Source of the DNA: Comamonas halotolerans
GTDB lineage: Bacteria; Pseudomonadota; Gammaproteobacteria; Burkholderiales; Burkholderiaceae_C
Assembly (NCBI RefSeq): GCF_030162935.1
Contig: NZ_JASAUZ010000004.1
Location: 1 to 64,000, forward strand
Reading direction: 5' to 3'
DNA: 64,000 nucleotides
Each line of letters starts with the position of its first letter. The stretch's first letter is position 1. Both the position numbers and the translations under genes were made by a program. Under the pieces are notes generated by a model. The model made no database searches, was not told where the DNA came from, and saw nothing but the letters and a program-made list of their open reading frames with translations. Below, in pieces: positions 8,088 to 18,286 of the stretch.

Positions 8088-8684
8088 CTAGTCGCTCCAG
8101 AACTTGAGCCAGTCGATGCGACCTTGACCTCCTTCATTGATGCGAGCAACGAGCGGCGCGCTTTGTGCTTCGCTGATGCTCCACTGCATTTGTACGCTGG
8201 CTTGGTGCTGTACCTGGAGCAAAGCAGCGCCAGCAAGCTCCAACTCGCGACGCAACCACCCTTCCATGGCGTAGGGAAGACGGCACTGCAGTGTTGCCAT
8301 GCGCTGCAACGTGATCTTCTCAGCCTTGAGCAAGGCTTGTGCTACGCAGTCGGTGTAAGCGCGAACCAGTCCTCCTGCGCCCAGTTTGACTCCGCCAAAG
8401 TAGCGCACCACAGTTGCAAGCACGCCTTCAAGCTCTTGATGGCGCAGCACCTCCAGCATGGGGCGGCCAGCGGTGCCACTGGGCTCCCCGTCGTCCACAG
8501 CGGCGGATTGACCTCCAGCCAAAAGCGCCCAGCAGACATGGGCTGCACCGGGATGTTCTTGCCACAAGGTGTCCACTACAGCTTGTGCGCTTGCACGGTC
8601 TTGCATTGGCTGAACGCAGCACAGGAATCGACTTTTTTTGATGACAAGTTCGTGATGGACAGGGCTGGCAATTGTTTGTGACAT
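8088..8684 (-). CDS. yigZ: YigZ/IMPACT family protein
   Basis: A 198-residue soluble protein of the YigZ branch of the IMPACT family. The UPF0029 core is obvious: DDGEPSGTAGRPMLEVL, then VVRYFGGVKLGAGGLVRAYTD. The C-terminal part has the ferredoxin-like EF-G domain V-type fold seen in YigZ structures. Eukaryotic IMPACT affects GCN1/GCN2 signalling; the bacterial role is not established. ATG at 8684 or 8690 would differ by two residues; I use the shorter form. It is divergent from the 70-residue gene at 8837. Confidence 0.9.
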   Translation of the reverse strand: MSQTIASPVHHELVIKKSRFLCCVQPMQDRASAQAVVDTLWQEHPGAAHVCWALLAGGQSAAVDDGEPSGTAGRPMLEVLRHQELEGVLATVVRYFGGVKLGAGGLVRAYTDCVAQALLKAEKITLQRMATLQCRLPYAMEGWLRRELELAGAALLQVQHQASVQMQWSISEAQSAPLVARINEGGQGRIDWLKFWSD

Positions 8685-8836
8685 AGCCATGCAAGCTTAA
8701 AGCATGTCAGTGCTTCTTTGTGCCAAGGGGGGGCAGAGCCTTCGCGGGAGAGCCCCACAGAGACAGCCCGATGAAAAAACGTCCTACGCGGTGCAGGCAA
8801 GACCTTTTATACAGTAGCTGCAAGGAGAGCACCGCC

Positions 8837-9049
8837 ATGTCAACATCGCCTGCATTCGATAACCAGTTTGAGCCCCACACGTTTGGTCGCTATCACAGCC
8901 GTCCGCCACCGCTGCCAACCAACATTCAGTTGGGGCAAGTGGTAGACGCTGGACAGATGGGGGAAGCCACAGCCAAAAATGTACAGATGCATGCGGGAGG
9001 TTTGCCGCACGACTTTGATCAGTTGGTGCGTAGCGTGGGGGAGTGGTAG
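8837..9049 (+). CDS. Small hypothetical protein
   Basis: A 70-residue protein starting (M)STSPAFDNQFEPHTFGRYH and ending in HDFDQLVRSVGEW. An excellent ribosome site (AAGGAGAG) stands at the right distance before the ATG, and a strong terminator follows, so I take it as expressed. It is polar, with no signal peptide or membrane segment and a Pro-rich stretch (RPPPLPTN). Codon use in the frame looks like that of the neighbours. I recognise no family. An in-frame extension to 8720 is rejected because the strong ribosome site lies inside it. Confidence 0.65.
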   Translation: MSTSPAFDNQFEPHTFGRYHSRPPPLPTNIQLGQVVDAGQMGEATAKNVQMHAGGLPHDFDQLVRSVGEW

Positions 9050-9103
9050 TTTGTGGTTGTCAGCTGAATTGCAGCGTTACAGAGCTAGCTAATATTGATT
9101 AAT

Positions 9104-9131
9104 AAAAAAGCCGCTGACAAGCGGCTTTTTT
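9104..9131. terminator. Bidirectional terminator
   Basis: AAAAAAGCCGC, loop TGACAA, GCGGCTTTTTT. It lies between the convergent small-protein gene and the AI-2E family permease gene and fits both. Confidence 0.9.
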
Positions 9132-9157
9132 ATTAAGTTCAGTAATTTCTGAACTTC

Positions 9158-10216
9158 TTACTGATTGTCAGTATTGCGTGTGCTGAAAATATCCCAGCAT
9201 GCAATAAACAATGCAGCTATGGTGGGGCCAATCACAAAACCTGTAAGGCCAAAAATGGACATCCCGCCAAGGGTGGAAATCAAAACAATATAGTCCGGCA
9301 ACTTGGTGTCTTTGCCAACCAGAATAGGCCGCAGCAAGTTGTCAACCAAGCCAATAACCAGAATGCCGTAGGCTGCCAGAATCAAACCCTGGGTGACATT
9401 TCCTGTGGCAATGAAGTAGATGGAGACTGGGCCCCAGATGAGGCTTGCACCGACCGCTGGCAACAGGGACAGAAAAGCCATCAGCACTCCCCAGAGCACA
9501 GCACCCTGTATGTCGAGAATGCCGAAGATCAGGCCGCCCAATGCGCCTTGCGCAAGCGCGACAACCAGATTGCCCTTGACTGTGGCGCGAATGACCGTAG
9601 CGAACTTCTCTTCCAGGCTTTGCTTGTGCGCCTTTTCCAATGGAATGGCATCACGCACAAAGGTGGCCAGGCGTGTGCCATCACGGAGCAGGAAAAACAA
9701 CAGATAGAGCATGACGCCGAAACTGACCACAAACCCGAGGGTGTTTTGTCCCACCTCCACAGCTTTGGTGGCGATCAACTTGCCTGCATCAGCAGCTGCC
9801 GTGGAAAGTTTGCTTTGGATTTCCTGGGCTGAAGCCAGATTGACGCGCTCCAGGAAACTTCTGAGCCCTTCCGGCATGCCATCATTGATACGTTGAAAGT
9901 AGGTGCCAAAGTCCAATTGGCCGGTGGACATGCGGTTGTAGATCACCACTGCTTCATTCACTACGGAGGTTCCGATCAGTATCAGCGGCAAAATCACGCC
10001 TAACAAACACAGCACCAAAGTGATAAGAGCTGTCAGGTTGGGCTTGTTGGGCATGCGTTTGAGCAGTCGCTTGTTCAGCGGGTGAAACAAAATGGCCAGA
10101 GCCACACCCCAGAAGACGGCACCGATGAAGGGCCAAAGAATCCAGCCGAAGCCGATGCTCACAGCAATCAGCAGGAGCAAAAAAGTCTTATTTGTTGTTT
10201 GTTGTTCTGAGCGCAT
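9158..10216 (-). CDS. AI-2E family transporter (PerM/YdiK type)
   Basis: A 352-residue inner-membrane protein of the AI-2E exporter family (formerly UPF0118). It opens with two closely spaced hydrophobic segments (residues about 12-60), has a soluble middle domain (RINDGMPEGLRSFLERV and after), and ends with four or five more segments including the family motif LVGKDTKLPDYIVLISTLGG. Members have been linked to autoinducer-2 export (TqsA) or to Na+/H+ exchange, so the true substrate here is open. The ATG at 10216 is followed by a hydrophilic leader of ten residues. It is a single gene, divergent from sucA. Confidence 0.9.
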   Translation of the reverse strand: MRSEQQTTNKTFLLLLIAVSIGFGWILWPFIGAVFWGVALAILFHPLNKRLLKRMPNKPNLTALITLVLCLLGVILPLILIGTSVVNEAVVIYNRMSTGQLDFGTYFQRINDGMPEGLRSFLERVNLASAQEIQSKLSTAAADAGKLIATKAVEVGQNTLGFVVSFGVMLYLLFFLLRDGTRLATFVRDAIPLEKAHKQSLEEKFATVIRATVKGNLVVALAQGALGGLIFGILDIQGAVLWGVLMAFLSLLPAVGASLIWGPVSIYFIATGNVTQGLILAAYGILVIGLVDNLLRPILVGKDTKLPDYIVLISTLGGMSIFGLTGFVIGPTIAALFIACWDIFSTRNTDNQ

Positions 10217-10567
10217 GGCTGAAGAAAAGATGCGTAAGTCGTCGTGAAGTGTAGTGATGTAGTGAATGTACGCGAGTTAATTGAATCCGCTTTAAAGAAC
10301 TGGTGACAATGACTTGGAGACTTTACAGAGACTTTGCTCAGATTTAATAGAGGAAGTCATACCGCCTGCATTGTTGCAGTGCACGATTGAATTTCACAGT
10401 CTTACATAAGACCTTCTCTGCTGAATGCTGCATTCAATGGCACAATAGCAACAGCAACAACAGGCCCTTCCACAGCCACAGTCGCGTCCGCCAATCGGTA
10501 CAGCCGTGTCGCGGGAGGTTTACCAACCAGCTAATGCTTTCCACAGGAAAGCTGAGGTCAGCGGAAT
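10217..10567. other. Intergenic region upstream of sucA
   Basis: 351 bases between the divergent permease gene and sucA. No coding frame with a credible ribosome site is visible. It must hold the promoter of the 2-oxoglutarate dehydrogenase operon and that of the permease gene, but I could not place convincing -35/-10 pairs by eye. The last 60 bases before sucA have no clear Shine-Dalgarno beyond a GAGG-like CTGAGG. Confidence 0.5.
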
Positions 10568-13447
10568 ATGAGCGATCAGCCCACTGTCTACCAAGCCTAC
10601 CAAGGCAACACTTATCTCTTCGGCGGCAACGCTCCTTACGTCGAAGAAATGTATGAAAACTACCTGGCCAACCCCGGTAGCGTTCCAGATTCCTGGCGTG
10701 AATACTTTGACGCCCTGCAGCATGTTCCTGCTGTCGACGGTTCCGACGCCAAAGACGTCCCTCACTTGCCTGTGATCAATGCTTTTGCCGAACGTGCAAA
10801 GCAAGGTGGCACCAAGGTGGTGCAAGCTTCGGGTGCTGACTCTGAACTGGGTCGCAAGCGTACGGCTGTTCAGCAACTGATTGCTGCATATCGCAATGTG
10901 GGCCAGCGCTGGGCGGATCTGGATCCTCTGAAGCGCACTGAGCGCCCCGAAATTCCTGAACTCGATCCTGCTTTCTACGGCTTCACCGATGCCGACCAGG
11001 AAACCGTGTTCAATGTGGGCAATACCTTCTTTGGCAAGGAAACCATGCCCCTGCGCGAGTTGCTGAATGCGCTGCGCGAAACTTACTGCGGCACCATCGG
11101 TGTCGAGTACATGTATGCCACGGACCAAGTGCAAAAGCGCTGGTGGCAGCAACGCCTTGAGGCTATTCGCTCCAAGCCCGTGCTCAATGCGGACCAAAAG
11201 AAGCGCATTCTGGATCGCCTGACTGCTGCTGAAGGCCTGGAGCGTTACCTGCACACCAAGTACGTCGGTCAAAAGCGATTCTCGCTGGAAGGTGGTGAGT
11301 CCTTCATCGTTGCGATGGATGAACTGATCAACGCTGGCGGCAAGAAGGGCGTGCAGGAAGTTGTGATCGGTATGGCTCACCGTGGCCGTCTGAATGTGCT
11401 CGTGAACACTCTGGGCAAGATGCCCAAGGACTTGTTTGCCGAGTTCGACCACACTGCCCCTGAAGATCTGCCTGCTGGTGACGTGAAGTATCACCAAGGC
11501 TTCAGTTCGGATGTTTCCACCACTGGTGGCCCTGTGCACCTGTCGCTGGCGTTCAACCCCTCGCACCTGGAAATCGTCAACCCAGTGGTTGAAGGCTCGG
11601 TGCGTTCGCGCATGGACCGCCGCAACGACCCGGAAGGCAAGCAGGTACTTCCCGTGCTGGTGCACGGCGACGCTGCTTTTGCCGGTCAAGGGGTGAACCA
11701 GGAAACTCTGGCGCTGATGCAAACCCGTGGTTATTCCACTGGTGGTACGGTGCACATCATCATCAACAACCAGATTGGTTTCACCACATCTGACCCACGC
11801 GACAAGGGTTCGACCACATACTGCACCGACATTGTGAAGATGGTCGAGTCGCCTGTGCTGCACGTTAACGGCGATGATCCTGAAGCTGTCGCACTGTGCA
11901 TGCAGCTGGCGCTGGACTACCGCATGGAGTTCCAGCAGGACGTGGTGGTGGACATTGTCTGCTTCCGCAAGCTGGGCCACAACGAGCAAGACACCCCTGC
12001 GCTGACTCAGCCCCTGATGTACAAGAAGATTGCGGCCCACCCTGGCACACGCAAGCTGTATGCAGACAAGCTGGCTGCCCAAGGTCTGGGCGATACATTG
12101 GGCGACGATATGGTCAAGGCCTACCGCGCTGCGATGGACGAGGGTCGTCACACCCAGGAAGTGGTGCTGACCAACTTCAAGAGTCAGTATGCTGTCGACT
12201 GGAGCCCCTTCCTGGGGAAGAAGTGGACCGATGCTGGAGACACTGCCATTCCTCTGGCCGAATGGAAGCGTCTGGCTGAAAAGATCACCACATTGCCTGA
12301 ATCCGTCAATCCTCACTCGCTGGTGAAGAAGGTGGTGGACGACCGTGCAGCCATGGGCCGCGGCGAAATCAATGTGGACTGGGGCATGGGTGAACACATG
12401 GCTTTCGCATCGCTGGTGGCTTCTGGCTACCCCGTGCGTCTGTCCGGTGAAGACTGCGGCCGCGGTACCTTTACCCACCGTCATGCAGTGATCCACGATC
12501 AAAAGCGTGAGAAGTGGAACGAAGGCACTTACATTCCGCTGCAGAACGTGGCCGACAACCAAGCTCCGTTCGTCGTCATCGACTCCATCCTGTCCGAAGA
12601 GGCGGTGTTGGGCTTCGAATACGGTTATGCCTCGAACGATCCGAACACATTGGTGATCTGGGAAGCGCAGTTCGGCGACTTCGCCAACGGTGCCCAGGTG
12701 GTGATCGACCAGTTCATTGCCTCAGGCGAAGTGAAGTGGGGCCGTGTGAATGGCCTGACCATGATGCTGCCGCACGGCTACGAAGGCCAAGGCCCAGAGC
12801 ACAGCTCTGCACGACTGGAGCGCTTCCTGCAATTGGCGGCTGACACCAATATGCAGATCGTTCAACCCACAACGGCCAGCCAGATCTTCCACGTGCTGCG
12901 TCGTCAGATGGTGCGCAATCTGCGCAAGCCGCTGGTGATCATGACGCCCAAGTCGCTGCTGCGTAACAAGGACGCCACCTCGCCACTGTCCGAATTCACC
13001 AAGGGTGCATTCCAGACCGTGATCGGTGAGCGCAACGAAGCCATCGTTGCCAAGGCGGACAAGGTCAAGCGCATCATTGCCTGCTCGGGCAAGGTCTACT
13101 ACGATCTGGTCAAGAAGCGTACCGAGAAGGAAGCAGACGACGTGGCCATCATCCGTGTGGAACAGCTGTATCCCTTCCCACACAAGGCTTTCGAAGCCGA
13201 AGTGAAGAAGTACTCCAATGCCAAGGAACTGGTGTGGTGCCAGGACGAACCACAAAACCAAGGTGCGTGGTTCTTCATTCAGCACAACATCTACGAAAAC
13301 ATGCAAGAAGGTCAGAAGCTCGGTTATGCCGGTCGCGCAGCCTCGGCATCGCCAGCAGTGGGTTATGCCCACTTGCACGCTGAGCAGCAAAAGAACCTGG
13401 TGGAAGCCGCGTTCGCCAAGCTCAAAGGTTTTGTCCTGACCAAGTAA
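10568..13447 (+). CDS. sucA: 2-oxoglutarate dehydrogenase E1 component
   Basis: The thiamine-diphosphate E1 subunit (959 residues) of the 2-oxoglutarate dehydrogenase complex, decarboxylating 2-oxoglutarate in the TCA cycle. Family marks: YLFGGNAPYVEEMYENY at the N-terminus, GMAHRGRLNVLVN, FNPSHLEIVNPVVEG, HGDAAFAGQGVNQE, the ThDP/Mg motif GDDPEAV followed by VDIVCFRKLGHNEQDTP, and a transketolase-like C-terminal half with LPHGYEGQGPEHSSARLERFLQ-type residues. The length is normal for Proteobacteria (E. coli 933). It leads the operon with sucB (57-base gap) and lpdA. Codon use is strongly biased, which also creates long antisense open frames that I discount. Confidence 0.98.
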   Translation: MSDQPTVYQAYQGNTYLFGGNAPYVEEMYENYLANPGSVPDSWREYFDALQHVPAVDGSDAKDVPHLPVINAFAERAKQGGTKVVQASGADSELGRKRTAVQQLIAAYRNVGQRWADLDPLKRTERPEIPELDPAFYGFTDADQETVFNVGNTFFGKETMPLRELLNALRETYCGTIGVEYMYATDQVQKRWWQQRLEAIRSKPVLNADQKKRILDRLTAAEGLERYLHTKYVGQKRFSLEGGESFIVAMDELINAGGKKGVQEVVIGMAHRGRLNVLVNTLGKMPKDLFAEFDHTAPEDLPAGDVKYHQGFSSDVSTTGGPVHLSLAFNPSHLEIVNPVVEGSVRSRMDRRNDPEGKQVLPVLVHGDAAFAGQGVNQETLALMQTRGYSTGGTVHIIINNQIGFTTSDPRDKGSTTYCTDIVKMVESPVLHVNGDDPEAVALCMQLALDYRMEFQQDVVVDIVCFRKLGHNEQDTPALTQPLMYKKIAAHPGTRKLYADKLAAQGLGDTLGDDMVKAYRAAMDEGRHTQEVVLTNFKSQYAVDWSPFLGKKWTDAGDTAIPLAEWKRLAEKITTLPESVNPHSLVKKVVDDRAAMGRGEINVDWGMGEHMAFASLVASGYPVRLSGEDCGRGTFTHRHAVIHDQKREKWNEGTYIPLQNVADNQAPFVVIDSILSEEAVLGFEYGYASNDPNTLVIWEAQFGDFANGAQVVIDQFIASGEVKWGRVNGLTMMLPHGYEGQGPEHSSARLERFLQLAADTNMQIVQPTTASQIFHVLRRQMVRNLRKPLVIMTPKSLLRNKDATSPLSEFTKGAFQTVIGERNEAIVAKADKVKRIIACSGKVYYDLVKKRTEKEADDVAIIRVEQLYPFPHKAFEAEVKKYSNAKELVWCQDEPQNQGAWFFIQHNIYENMQEGQKLGYAGRAASASPAVGYAHLHAEQQKNLVEAAFAKLKGFVLTK

Positions 13448-13504
13448 ACCAGGCATATCCCCTGCCTTGGCAGGGGAGCCCCACACTTTTTGGAAAGAAT
13501 TCAA

Positions 13505-14740
<1,236 letters not shown>

Positions 14741-14765
14741 TTCACCTCGGGTTCGAACCTCGACG

Positions 14766-14802
14766 AAAACCCACCCTCGGCCACGCCAGCGGTGGGTTTT
14801 TT
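14766..14802 (+). terminator. Hairpin with T-run between sucB and lpdA
   Basis: AAAACCCACC, a 15-base GC-rich loop, GGTGGGTTTTTT. It looks like an intrinsic terminator lying inside the operon, 26 bases after sucB. It may lower lpdA transcription relative to sucAB or act as an mRNA-processing structure. Confidence 0.7.
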
Positions 14803-14831
14803 CAAGCACCTATTGAAGAGATTATTGAGAC

Positions 14832-16259
14832 ATGAGCAAGCAATTTGACGTTATCGTGATCGGCGCAGGCCCTGGTGGTTACATCGCTGCTATCCGCGCT
14901 GCACAACTGGGTAAGAACGTGGCCTGTATCGATGCGTGGTCCACCAAGGCCGGTACTCCCGCACCCGGCGGCACCTGCACCAATGTGGGCTGCATTCCTT
15001 CCAAGGCGCTACTGCAATCGTCCGAACACTTTGAGCACGCCAAGCTGCACTTTGCCGACCATGGCATCAGCACCGGCGAAGTGGCCATCGATGTGCCCAA
15101 GATGATCGCCCGCAAGGACGCCATCGTGAAGCAGAACAACGACGGCATCCTGTACCTGTTCAAGAAGAACAAGGTCACTTTCTTCCACGGCACAGCGTCG
15201 TTCTCCAAGGCTGTCGAAGGTGGCTACGAGATCAAGGTGACAGGCAAGGCTGAAGAGACACTGGTTGCACCCCAAGTCGTGGTGGCAACAGGCTCCAACG
15301 CACGTCCTTTGCCTGGTCTGGACTTTGACGAAGTCAAGGTCTTGTCCAACGATGGCGCTTTGGACATCAACGCCGCTCCCAAGAAGCTGGCGCTGATTGG
15401 TGCAGGCGTGATCGGTCTGGAAATGGGTTCGGTATGGCGCCGTCTGGGCACGGAAGTGACCGTGCTGGAAGGCATGGACAAGTTCCTGCCCGCAGTGGAC
15501 GAACAAATTGCCAAGGAAGCCAAGAAGGCGTTCGACAAGCAAGGCCTGAAGATTGAGCTGGGTGTGAAGATTGGCAATGTTGACATCAGCGGTGAGGGCG
15601 TGAAGGTGGAATACACCAACGCCAAGGGCGAAGCCCAAACGCTGGAAGTGGACAAGCTGATCGTTTCGATTGGCCGCACTGCCAACACCAAGGGCCTCAA
15701 TCCTGAAGCCGTTGGACTGGCCCTGGACGAGCGTGGCTGCATTGTGGTGGACGACGACTGCAAAACCAACCTGCCTGGCGTGTGGGCGGTGGGCGACGTG
15801 GTGCGCGGCCCCATGCTGGCGCACAAGGCAGAAGAAGAGGCTGTGGCTGTGGCAGAACGTATCGCTGGTCAACATGGTCACGTGAACTTTGCGACACTGC
15901 CTTCCGTGATCTACACCAGCCCTGAAGTGGCATGGGTGGGCCGCACCGAGCAGCAGCTGAAGGCTGACGGCGTGAAGTACAAGGCGGGCTCGTTCCCCTT
16001 CCTGGCCAATGGCCGTGCCCGTGCATTGGGCGACACCACAGGTATGGTCAAGTTCATTGCCGATGCCGAAACCGACGAAATCCTGGGTGTTCACATGGTG
16101 GGGCCCATGGTTTCCGAGCTGATCTCCGAGGCCGTTGTGGCCATGGAGTTCAAGGCTTCGAGCGAAGATATCGCACGTATCTGCCACGCTCATCCTTCGC
16201 TGTCTGAGTCGACCAAGGAAGCTGCTTTGGCCGTTGATAAGCGCACGCTGAACTTCTAA
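14832..16259 (+). CDS. lpdA: Dihydrolipoyl dehydrogenase E3
   Basis: The FAD flavoprotein (475 residues) that reoxidises dihydrolipoamide for the 2-oxoglutarate complex. It starts with the FAD-binding GAGPGGYIAA (11-20). The redox-active disulfide is Cys49-Cys54 in GGTCTNVGCIPSKALL. The NAD domain has GAGVIGLEMGSVW, then the second FAD contact GVWAVGDVVRGPMLAHKAEEE, and the dimer-interface motif HAHPSLSE with catalytic His454 and Glu459. Length and order are standard. It follows sucB with a hairpin between and ends before a hairpin at 16276. Confidence 0.98.
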   Translation: MSKQFDVIVIGAGPGGYIAAIRAAQLGKNVACIDAWSTKAGTPAPGGTCTNVGCIPSKALLQSSEHFEHAKLHFADHGISTGEVAIDVPKMIARKDAIVKQNNDGILYLFKKNKVTFFHGTASFSKAVEGGYEIKVTGKAEETLVAPQVVVATGSNARPLPGLDFDEVKVLSNDGALDINAAPKKLALIGAGVIGLEMGSVWRRLGTEVTVLEGMDKFLPAVDEQIAKEAKKAFDKQGLKIELGVKIGNVDISGEGVKVEYTNAKGEAQTLEVDKLIVSIGRTANTKGLNPEAVGLALDERGCIVVDDDCKTNLPGVWAVGDVVRGPMLAHKAEEEAVAVAERIAGQHGHVNFATLPSVIYTSPEVAWVGRTEQQLKADGVKYKAGSFPFLANGRARALGDTTGMVKFIADAETDEILGVHMVGPMVSELISEAVVAMEFKASSEDIARICHAHPSLSESTKEAALAVDKRTLNF

Positions 16260-16275
16260 TTCAATTTAGAAGCGA

Positions 16276-16317
16276 AATAGCTGCCAAGCCCAGGTTTTAC
16301 CTGCGCTTGGCGCTATT
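16276..16317 (+). repeat. Comamonadaceae-type intergenic hairpin, probable terminator of the suc operon
   Basis: AATAGCTGCCAAGC, then a 15-base loop, then GCTTGGCGCTATT, followed by GTTTT. The AATAGCTxxCAAGC / GCTTGxCGCTATT layout resembles a short repeated element I associate with Comamonadaceae genomes. Its position just after lpdA suggests it ends the operon message. Confidence 0.6.
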
Positions 16318-16377
16318 GTTTTAAAGAGCGCTGTTTTGCTGCGTGAAATCGCATCAATTGCAGAGCAAGAAAGCTGG

Positions 16378-17487
16378 ATGAGCATGAGTCAGTCTGTCCG
16401 TGCGGCCTACGAGGCCGAACTCGCCGCTAAAGGTTTTACTGCCGATCCTGCACAACTGCGTGCCGTGGATGCGCTGCAGCGCTGTGCCGATGATTGGGCG
16501 GCGTACAAATCCAAACGATCCAACGCGATCAAGAAGATTTTTCAAAAACCCGATATCCCGCGTGGCGTCTATATGTACGGTGGCGTAGGGCGCGGCAAGA
16601 GTTTTTTGATGGACTGTTTTTTCAATGCAGTGCCCATCAAGCGCAAGGTGCGCCTGCATTTTCATGAATTCATGCGTGAGGTGCACCGTGAACTGCACCT
16701 GATGCAAGGAACCCAAAATCCGCTGGATGCCCTGGGTGCAAAAATAGCCAAGCGCTACAAGTTGATTTGTTTTGATGAATTCCACGTGGCAGACATTACG
16801 GATGCCATGATCTTGCACCGACTGCTGGTGTCGCTGTTTGATAACGGAGTGGGTTTTGTCACCACGTCCAACTTCACCCCAGATGGCTTGTACCCCGATG
16901 GGCTGCACCGCGACCGCATCTTGCCCGCCATCGACTTGCTCAATGCACGCATGGACGTGGTGAACGTGGACAATGGTACGGACTATCGCCGTCGCACTCT
17001 GGAGTTGGTCAAGCTCTATCACTGCCCTTTGGGTGCAGAAGCTGATGCGTCCATGCAGGCTGCGTTTGAGCAGTTAGCGGATGTAGCTGAAGAAAAACCA
17101 GTATTCAAGATTGAGTCTCGGGAGATTGCAGCCATTGGCCGTGCGGGCGGTGTGATCTGGTTTGATTTCCGGGAACTTTGTGGTGGCCCGCGCTCACAAA
17201 ACGATTATTTGGAAATAGCTTCGCAGTTCCATACCGTATTGCTGTCCAATGTGCCTTATATGCCTGTGAATATGGCGTCGCCTGCACGGCGTTTTACCTG
17301 GCTGATTGATGTCATGTATGACCGTCGTGTCAAACTGGTCATGTCGGCAGCCGTGCCGCCCGAGCAACTCTATACCGAAGGCCCGTTGGCCCATGAGTTT
17401 CCTCGCACGGTGTCGCGTTTGAATGAAATGCAATCCCAGGAATTCCTTTCGCTTGAACGGCGGGTAGTGGATACCGGATTGACCTGA
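16378..17487 (+). CDS. zapE: Cell division protein ZapE (AFG1-like ATPase)
   Basis: A 369-residue AFG1-family AAA-type ATPase. ZapE associates with the Z-ring and is needed for division under anaerobic or heat stress in E. coli. Walker A is GGVGRGKS (68-75) after GVYMY. Next come LHFHEFMREVH, typical of the family, and Walker B LICFDEFHVADITDAMI (about 129-145). The C-terminal ITWLIDVMYDRRVKLVMSA-type stretch (here FTWLIDVMYDRRVKLV) is also diagnostic. ATG at 16378 or 16384 are both possible; an upstream TTG is unlikely. zapE after the odh/suc operon is common in beta-proteobacteria. Confidence 0.93.
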   Translation: MSMSQSVRAAYEAELAAKGFTADPAQLRAVDALQRCADDWAAYKSKRSNAIKKIFQKPDIPRGVYMYGGVGRGKSFLMDCFFNAVPIKRKVRLHFHEFMREVHRELHLMQGTQNPLDALGAKIAKRYKLICFDEFHVADITDAMILHRLLVSLFDNGVGFVTTSNFTPDGLYPDGLHRDRILPAIDLLNARMDVVNVDNGTDYRRRTLELVKLYHCPLGAEADASMQAAFEQLADVAEEKPVFKIESREIAAIGRAGGVIWFDFRELCGGPRSQNDYLEIASQFHTVLLSNVPYMPVNMASPARRFTWLIDVMYDRRVKLVMSAAVPPEQLYTEGPLAHEFPRTVSRLNEMQSQEFLSLERRVVDTGLT

Positions 17488-17497
17488 GGTCATCGCT

Positions 17498-18169
17498 ATG
17501 AAAGTCTCTAGCTTGTTGGCACGTTCGTGCAGCGTTTTTGTATCTGGTCTGCTGTTGACGGGGGTGGCGCATGCGCAATCCGTCAATCCTGATGACAAAA
17601 ACCATGCAGCACAACTCAAGGAGCGTGCAGCAGCGCGCGAGCAGGCACGTGCTGAAATCCGCAAAATTCGTGCAGAGATTGAGTCACGCAAAACTGGGGC
17701 AGAAAAAGACTGCTGGCAGAAATTCGCAGTAGAGAACTGTCTGGCTAAAGTGCGAAAAGCTGCACGTGAAGAAGACAATGTGCTACGCGAGCGTGAGTTG
17801 CGTATCAACAGTGAAGAGCGGCACGATAAGGCTGACGAGCGACTGCGCGCCATTGAGCAAAAGAAGCGAGAAAAGCAAGTGCCTTCTCCGGTTACGGTGA
17901 CACCGCGTGACGGCTCTGGCGTGCTAAGCACGGAGTCGCGTGCCACTGAAGCACAAAAACGTGCCGCTGAGCAAGCTCGACGTGTTCGGGAGCACGAGGC
18001 GTCTGTGGCAGCCAAACAAGTGCGCCAGGCTAAGGAACGTGCTGAGGCGGTGCAAGCACAGAAAGAGAAAATAGAGGCTGCAGAGGCTCGGCGTGCCAGT
18101 AAAGCGGCAGAGTCCGAGCACCGAAAAGCTGCTCCGCTGCCCATTCCAGACATACTTCGGAAGCCCTAA
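17498..18169 (+). CDS. Exported coiled-coil protein, unknown function
   Basis: A 223-residue protein with a signal peptide (hydrophobic VFVSGLLLTGVAHA, cleavage after about residue 27). The mature chain is very rich in Glu, Arg, Ala and Lys, with heptad-like stretches at about 38-75, 85-128 and 145-205, so it should be largely coiled coil. Two Cys lie in the short segment DCWQKFAVENCLAKVRKAAR, a motif that recurs in small exported proteins of this group. A Pro-rich break sits at about 129-140, and the tail is Pro-rich (APLPIPDI). TGAGG precedes the ATG. It is 10 bases after zapE, so probably co-transcribed. No named family is recognised. Confidence 0.75.
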   Translation: MKVSSLLARSCSVFVSGLLLTGVAHAQSVNPDDKNHAAQLKERAAAREQARAEIRKIRAEIESRKTGAEKDCWQKFAVENCLAKVRKAAREEDNVLRERELRINSEERHDKADERLRAIEQKKREKQVPSPVTVTPRDGSGVLSTESRATEAQKRAAEQARRVREHEASVAAKQVRQAKERAEAVQAQKEKIEAAEARRASKAAESEHRKAAPLPIPDILRKP

Positions 18170-18286
18170 CCAACTGCGCTGCTAGCATGTCATAGGGCTA
18201 TTGCTGCCATGTGCGGCCCCAAGCAGACGCGGCCATGGTGGCATACCCTGTGGCTTTTGCACGGTGCACAACCCCACCATTAGGCT

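Noticed and set aside
10520-12562. 680-codon antisense open frame across sucA
   Set aside because: Antisense to a certain gene with strong codon bias; the translation is His/Val/Gln-rich with no family resemblance and no ribosome site.
14746-14765. GGTTCGAACC, like a tRNA T-loop
   Set aside because: No acceptor stem, anticodon arm or CCA in a plausible distance; it is a small palindrome beside the sucB terminator.
15009-16193. Long antisense frame across lpdA
   Set aside because: Shadow of lpdA with no support.
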